DNA from: Cinnamomum chago
Taxonomy: Eukaryota > Streptophyta > Magnoliopsida > Laurales > Lauraceae
Direction: 5' to 3'
Assembly: GCA_038049695.1 (NCBI GenBank)
Contig: CP142456.1
Span: 76,779,422 to 76,843,421, forward strand
Length of the DNA stretch: 64,000 bases
Under the pieces are notes generated by a model, which saw only the letters and a program-made list of their open reading frames with translations, did no database searches and was not told where the DNA came from. The first letter of the stretch is position 1, and every line of letters starts with the position of its first letter. Shown piece by piece: positions 59,201 through 64,000 of the stretch. Made by a program: the position numbers and the translations under genes.

Positions 59201-60303
59201 GATGATGCTGAGATGCAGCTGCCAGCCTGCCACTCACCCACAGCCCACTCCACCACTCGGCCCACTCGTGTAAATACGTTCTGCGTAGAACGAGGTCAAA
59301 GCTTAAAAGCCTTATTAAAGGTTTCTGCTCTTCTGATGACTATGGAACTCCCAGGCGGTGCTTCTTCTTCTTCTTTCCTTTCTTTTTTTCTTTTTTTTTT
59401 TTCAGTTTGATTCAATGAATCAATCAGAGAAGAGGGACTGACTGCTACTTGCTAAAATAGTGAAATCGGCGACTGCGAGATGGTGTTGAACTGTTGATGG
59501 CTTGATGCCAGGGGCGGGGGGCCCAGCCGCCCAGGGGGTGATTGCGTGAATCGCCGATCGCTTGATGATGAATTGATGATGATGATGGAGAAGAAGCGGC
59601 TGAGAGAAGAAGGGTTGGAGGGGCTGAGTCTGAGATCGGCGAGATGATGAGAGAGAAGAGAAGAGGGCCTGAGATTGGTTGAGATCGGCTGAGAAGAGAA
59701 GAGGGGCTGATGCGATGATGGTCCACTGCCAGGTACCTTCTCCACCTCGGTGCCTCGCTGCTGCTTCTTCTTCTTTGCTTTTTTTTTCTTTTTTTTCTGC
59801 TTGATTCAGTCAGAGAAGAGGGGCAGAGATCGGATTTGGTATGGATGGAAGAGCTCGATTGGGGGGCGGCTGGAATTGGGGGACACAATTTTTTTTTTTT
59901 TTTTTTTTTTTGTTGTTGTTTGCTAGATTATGGAGAATAAAACAATGGGTTTTGGGTTTGGGTGGAGGAGATAAATAGAGCAGAGTGGGTTGGGGAGTCT
60001 GTGGAAAACGAAGAGTTGCAGTTGCACAGTGGGTTGGGCAGTCCGTGGAAAACGAAGAGCTGGGGGTTAATGCTTTCTTTCGATTGGGCGTTGGTTGGTT
60101 AATGGTTAATGTATTTACTGTTGGTGGAGAATGATGAATTAGGCTTTTGGTTGGTTAACTTATTTACCGTTAAGTGGTAGATAATGATGAATGATGCTTG
60201 AAAATTGGGAATTGCCTTAGCCTGATTTACAAAATTTTGAGGCCCCCCTCATGGTGAGGCCCCCACCACCTGCTTCAGCAGCTTATGGGGTGAGCCGGCC
60301 CTG
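56258..60303 (-). mobile_element. Full-length hAT-superfamily DNA transposon
   Basis: The 8-bp duplication CCTCATTC lies at 56250-56257 and 60304-60311. The terminal inverted repeats are CAGGGCCGTCTCA at the left and, on the - strand at the right, CAGGGCCGGCTCA. Sub-terminal GAGGCCCC is repeated near both ends. It encodes a MYM/TTF-finger hAT transposase on the - strand (56402-58996). The 5' 1.3 kb of the element (59000-60300) is GA/CT-rich and probably holds promoter and leader. Length 4,046 bp. Confidence 0.95.
56402..58996 (-). pseudogene. hAT transposase, zinc finger MYM/TTF type, one in-frame stop
   Basis: A single frame runs from ATG at 58996 to the stop at 56402-56404 (864 residues), broken only by TAA at 58583-58585 (DIYDPG, stop, WNNVDIKLRDLL). 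The start MKRKFESGAQKRQRKKKEQE is typical of plant ZMYM1-like hAT proteins. Then come a low-complexity Glu/Asn-rich stretch, the TTF-type finger VFCFCCKLFSKS...LKRHENSTGHAKNM, the RNase H-like catalytic core with ILDCTPDISHHEQ (first Asp region), GQEYDNGSNM and CGCHSLNL (second Asp and CxxH), SITRWESR (the RW pair), and the hAT dimerisation end TVPVTVASAERSFSKLKLIK followed by SYLRSTMSQERLSGLAIL. The stop could be real decay or a sequencing error; otherwise the frame looks intact. Confidence 0.93.
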
Positions 60304-60311
60304 CCTCATTC

Positions 60312-61240
60312 ACATGGGATTAATTCCCCCTTCCTAATTAAACCTCCAAACGGATCGAACAACTCCCTCAGGTTCGGGCCCACGAATCCTATGGTCCATG
60401 AATTGATAATAATTAAGGAGGCATGAAGTAAGTAACTAATAACTAATATAGAATAGCGACAACACTTGTAAGATTTGACGGTTCTCACATGGATGACTAT
60501 GTTTCGAACCACTCTGCTCATTGTATGTGCGAATTCCTAATACATCGCGTGTGTAAGTCTTTCAAGACCCAGCCCCTTAGCTGGAAACAAACTAGCTCCT
60601 GGCTTATCACTAAAACTACTGTAATTACTTTTTATGAAAAGTTAGTAGTTTATTTTGGACATTGAGGTTGGTTTGGAATTCAGATGATCCTAATAGAGCT
60701 ACATGCAACCACATGAACCGAGTCCGGATCCGCAACAGAGATGTTACATGCTTCTTGTGAATGGGTGCACGGAACCCAACCTTGTGACCCCATCTATTGA
60801 TGATCTAAATCATTAAAATTGAATGCAATCCCCTCCAACAACATGTGTCCAATCACATATCTAACATTTTTATCACCAGTTTCACAAGATACCCATCTTC
60901 ACTGTCCTAAGATTTCATTTTTATGAGGCTCATTTAATGCTATTTTTAGTGTTCTCTTCTCTACAAAAGAACCCAATTCATTTTTTGCATGCCACTCCTC
61001 CTTTCCAAGTTAAAAAAAAAAAAAAAAAAATCCAATTCACAAATGTGGGCAGGCATGTTTTTTAGTTGGGAACAATTTCAATATCATTGTAGTGGTCCAA
61101 GTCCGTGGGTCACGCTGGGCCAGATCCGTGGCCACTGGCCCGACCCATTTTACATCTCTACGAGCAAACTCTCAAACCGTCTGCCACATGTACAGATCCG
61201 GACCGGGTAAAACTCCTCCAACCGTTTGCCACGTGGCCTT
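60312..61240. other. Intergenic; upstream of the small mitochondrial-protein gene
   Basis: No coding or element structure is clear except an A16 run at about 61013-61030. The end of this stretch carries the G-box and TATA box of the next gene. Confidence 0.45.
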
Positions 61241-61264
61241 TTAAAACTGCCTTCTTTATAAAAT
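61230..61264 (+). promoter_or_regulatory. G-box and TATA box of the 61.4-kb gene
   Basis: CACGTGG at 61230-61236 is a G-box core. TTTATAAAAT at 61255-61264 is a TATA box about 90 bases before the ATG at 61355, placing the start of transcription near 61290. Confidence 0.6.
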
Positions 61265-61354
61265 CTCCTTCAAAGGGACTCTCTCTTTCTCTGAGTTTCT
61301 CGATCTTGCATTCAATTGTGGAGGTCTCTCGTGGGCGATTCTTGGCCGTTCATC

Positions 61355-63212
61355 ATGGTTTCTCGTGCAACGGTGAGTTATTGGGTGCCGTTGATCATCA
61401 TCCTATTGTTTCACATCATTCCATAGGACGTATATTCTGCTTCATTTGTTTGGCAAATGTACAATTTGATTAGGAACAAATTTACGTGCATGTGGGGGCC
61501 ATGAATTATCTCATCATCTTAGATGATAATATCAGGGCCCATCTCCTATCAAGGCAAAACCATTGGATCTTGTTCTTTCTGTGTAGGTGGCATTGTGCTT
61601 GTGCAATTTTGTTCTAATGGGCCCCATCTTTGATCATTACAACCCCTTTAATATTCTTGTCATCTCATGATGATCTGACATGTAGCCACCTTCACTCATC
61701 GTTATTGGATTAAATCTCAAAAGATCTACAGTTGGGATGCCGAGGGTGTTAAATCAAGGGCTATGATTATTTGGTGGTGATGTCTATGGACATAGCATTT
61801 ATCATGGGGAGTTTCTCTTTTAGCAAGTTCCTTAATTTCTTTTTTCTTCCATACAACCAAGCTCCCATGCGTTTGGGAGATCTGAAAAACCAAACTCACA
61901 TTTTAGAGCTTTGGGCTTTTGAGATTCAACCAATCAAATAAGGAATTTCAGAAATCCTAAAAATAGGTGATATTGAAATGAGATATTCCTAACCTATATG
62001 GCCCTATTTGATTGCATTAAAGTGTACAGTGTTGTTAAAAAATGAAAAGTAAAGGTAGATTCTAAAAAATAAGCATCAAATAACTTTTCTTTTGACTCTA
62101 TCTCCTTAGACAAAAATGTTATTTAACGTTCATTTCTTGAAATCCACCATCAATATTCGTTTTAACCCCTCCTCCATGTATTCAATTCTTATGAATCCTA
62201 ATGCAAACAAACAGACCTATAAAAATGTTCCTTCAAACAAATGTCTCCTTAAATTGCCGTTAACACATTATATGAAAATGAGATATACATATGTGAAATA
62301 CAATGCCATACTTGTTGGAAGCACCGTTCTTACATGAGAAAAGATTGAACAATTCATATTATATGTATAAAATCTTTGCATATCTCAAACATTATGAATG
62401 TCTAATACATGAAACTAAACACTTTGGAGTTTAATGGATAATTAAATAATTACCTTTTTAGGTGTGAAACCTATGAAATTGACCTCATTTATTCACCATC
62501 TTCACAAGTGTAAACAAGCACCCATAAATATAAATGGGTGCAAACAAACTTAGACTTTTGTTTTACTACACTTTATGATGTTACAAAATACAAATGCCCT
62601 TATGATGATGATGATGGTGTATTATTACCACCACTACTAATACTATTAACTATTCTTTAATCTTGCAGAGTTATTGGAAAGCAATGCTGAGTCGAACTGC
62701 TGTGAGTCGAGGGTTTTCCACAACTGCTCCTAAAATGAAAACTCTGGCCGAGCCAAAGTCAGTCTTATTCTTCTACCCATGTATTTTGTCAAAAGTACAA
62801 ATACGATCAATAAGGATGATCATGATCTGATTGCGATGATGATTTCAGGCCCATTAAAGGGGAGATGGTGCCCGTGTACATGACAGCAATAATGGTGATG
62901 ATCGTCTTCGCGATCGCGGGCCACACAGCAAAGCAGCAGATGGTCCATGCCCCAAGCGTCCATTTCAACAAGAAGAGGAGAGAGACCATGCCAGAGGTAG
63001 AACTCCCTGATTCTGTTGCATCCAACGGCCAGAAGTTCATCTCCAAGTCCTTTCTAAGGAAGGTGGCCCAACTCAAGGACAGGGAGGATGTCATCTCCAA
63101 CCCCATTGAAGGAAATCTTATCAAGAGGTTGGTGGGCTCATCATCTTATTCATATCCAACAATGTCAGTCACTCCATATGCCATGAAGTCCAATGGGCAG
63201 GCCCATGTGTGA
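61355..63212 (+). CDS. Small mitochondrial single-span membrane protein, function unknown
   Basis: Three exons: 61355-61372 (only six codons, MVSRAT), 62669-62757 and 62849-63212; GT-AG introns, in frame, 156 residues. The N terminus (SYWKAMLSRTAVSRGFSTTAP) is Arg/Ser/Thr-rich and lacks acidic residues, and RGFSTTAP looks like a mitochondrial processing site. One membrane span lies at about residues 43-60 (VPVYMTAIMVMIVFAIAG), followed by HTAKQQMVHAPSVHFNKK, RRETMPEVELPD and FISKSFLRKVAQLKD. I recall plant proteins with this layout (a VPVY span, then KKRRET.PEV and a FFRKVAH block) as a small plant family of unknown role. The donor after CCAAA (GTCAGT) is acceptable but not ideal. Gene structure is secure; function is not known. 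Confidence 0.85.
61999..62220. mobile_element. Tourist-like MITE in intron 1
   Basis: It starts GGCCCTATTTGATTGCATTA and ends TAATGCAAACAAACAGACC, inverted ends of the same MITE family as at 33065. Internal TAAGCATCAAATAACTTTT and AAATGTTATTTAACG mirror one another. The target-site duplication is not clear. Confidence 0.6.
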
Positions 63213-64000
63213 TACATGACCAGAAATCATAAATATATCAATACTATTGTTTGTGTGGTTGGCCATACAAGGCCAGAAATCAACTACCACTTCAGGATAG
63301 AGTCTTGGAGTGTCCATTTAAATCAAGAAGTGCATTACAAGTAGAGTTCCATCAAGTCATTTGCAATTTTGTATGTACCTAGTTTGATTTGCCAAGTCCA
63401 ACTCAACTTGAACCAGGTTTCTTTTCCTTGCAGTCAGCAGATATCAACATAATTATTTAGGCAGGTAATCAGTTATTCAATGTCTCAGATATCTAACTAT
63501 CAATACTATTGTTGCAGCCCAAAAAACGTAGAATCAGTGAAATCAGTTGGGGTGAGTCCAAAGGATCACTAAGGTCGCTGCCACTTACTTTTTTTTTGTT
63601 TCCCATGATTCTGTAAGTATGGTTTCTAACTTCCTATTTTGGTATTGGTTGTTAGCTAGACTACTTAAAACTTTTTCCCCTCAAACTGTGTAAGCTGTGA
63701 ACTTTATTCGTACCAGTCATTTCTGCAATGTTGGCTCAAAGGCGAGGGGCCTATATGTTTGGAGGAATTTCTGATAAGAACTACACGTGTTGGGAAATTT
63801 TGTGGAATTCCCTATTTGATAAGTGGAACTAAAAAAGTCTAACCTCCTAAAATGTCACTTTTGACTTTAGAATTTTCTAAAAGTCTAGCTTACTTAATGC
63901 TGGGTTGGAGTTGAGCATTTGAAAAACCCAGATTGAGGTCAACATCTGGAGAATTTGCAGTTCCTCTCCAACAGTTCTCAGAATACCTGCAAAGAAAAAG
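63213..64000. other. 3' UTR of the small mitochondrial-protein gene, then unassigned
   Basis: The first 200-300 bases after the stop at 63210-63212 are probably 3' UTR. No further exon, RNA gene or element was recognised before the window ends. Confidence 0.45.

Noticed and set aside
59445..59888. Ser/Pro-rich open frame on the - strand inside the hAT element
   Set aside because: Low-complexity GA/CT-rich DNA upstream of the transposase start, more likely leader than protein.
1..64000. CRISPR arrays, operons, ribosome binding sites, organelle DNA inserts
   Set aside because: The window is plant nuclear DNA with spliced genes; no regularly spaced repeats and no recognisable chloroplast or mitochondrial genes were seen.

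Overview
This is nuclear DNA of a flowering plant. Genes are split by many GT-AG introns, some over 1.5 kb; intergenic DNA is AT-rich and full of nested transposons; all recognisable proteins are plant housekeeping proteins. The style (large TE-filled introns, a MIR477-like locus, LINE and SINE remnants) would suit a woody angiosperm, possibly a magnoliid, but I cannot name the species.

Genes, left to right: (1) 3' part of a sterol C8-isomerase gene (EBP/HYDRA1), + strand, first exon outside the window, 316-3649. (2) A short RRM protein related to the ACD11-binding partner BPA1, - strand, 5211-6790. (3) A complete 13-coding-exon NIPA8-type magnesium transporter gene, - strand, 9998-17510, with a 5'-UTR exon near 19 kb. 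(4) A complete DHHC protein S-acyltransferase of the AtPAT7 type, + strand, 34015-39259. (5) A complete mitochondrial RecA2, - strand, 46040-54330. (6) A small single-membrane-span mitochondrial protein, + strand, 61355-63212. All exon junctions were read by hand, keep the frame and give full-length products.

The most interesting non-coding find is a duplicated MIR477-like locus (20983-22760 and 42126-44965, same orientation, about 21 kb apart). Each copy has a TATA box followed by two foldback precursors. The distal hairpin carries a miR477-like 5p arm (core CTCCCTCAAAGGCCTCC) and the proximal one a diverged version (ACTTCCCTCACTGGCTTCC). The copies have since received different insertions.

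Mobile DNA is well resolved by target-site duplications (TSDs): a LINE (23522-28870, TSD GTGGACTCAC) broken by a second LINE (24138-25547, TSD AGACAAATTT) and by a 2.27-kb solo LTR (26120-28384, TSD GGAAG); a foldback Mutator-like element (29885-30947, 9-bp TSD); a full-length hAT transposon (56258-60303, 8-bp TSD CCTCATTC) whose transposase has one in-frame stop; a tRNA-derived SINE (55411-55630, 18-bp TSD); a small Helitron inside a MITE (40782-41323); several Tourist-like MITEs with TAA TSDs; and a RTE/LINE cluster with a 175-bp inverted repeat inside a NIPA8 intron. Between these lie stretches in which I see no gene.
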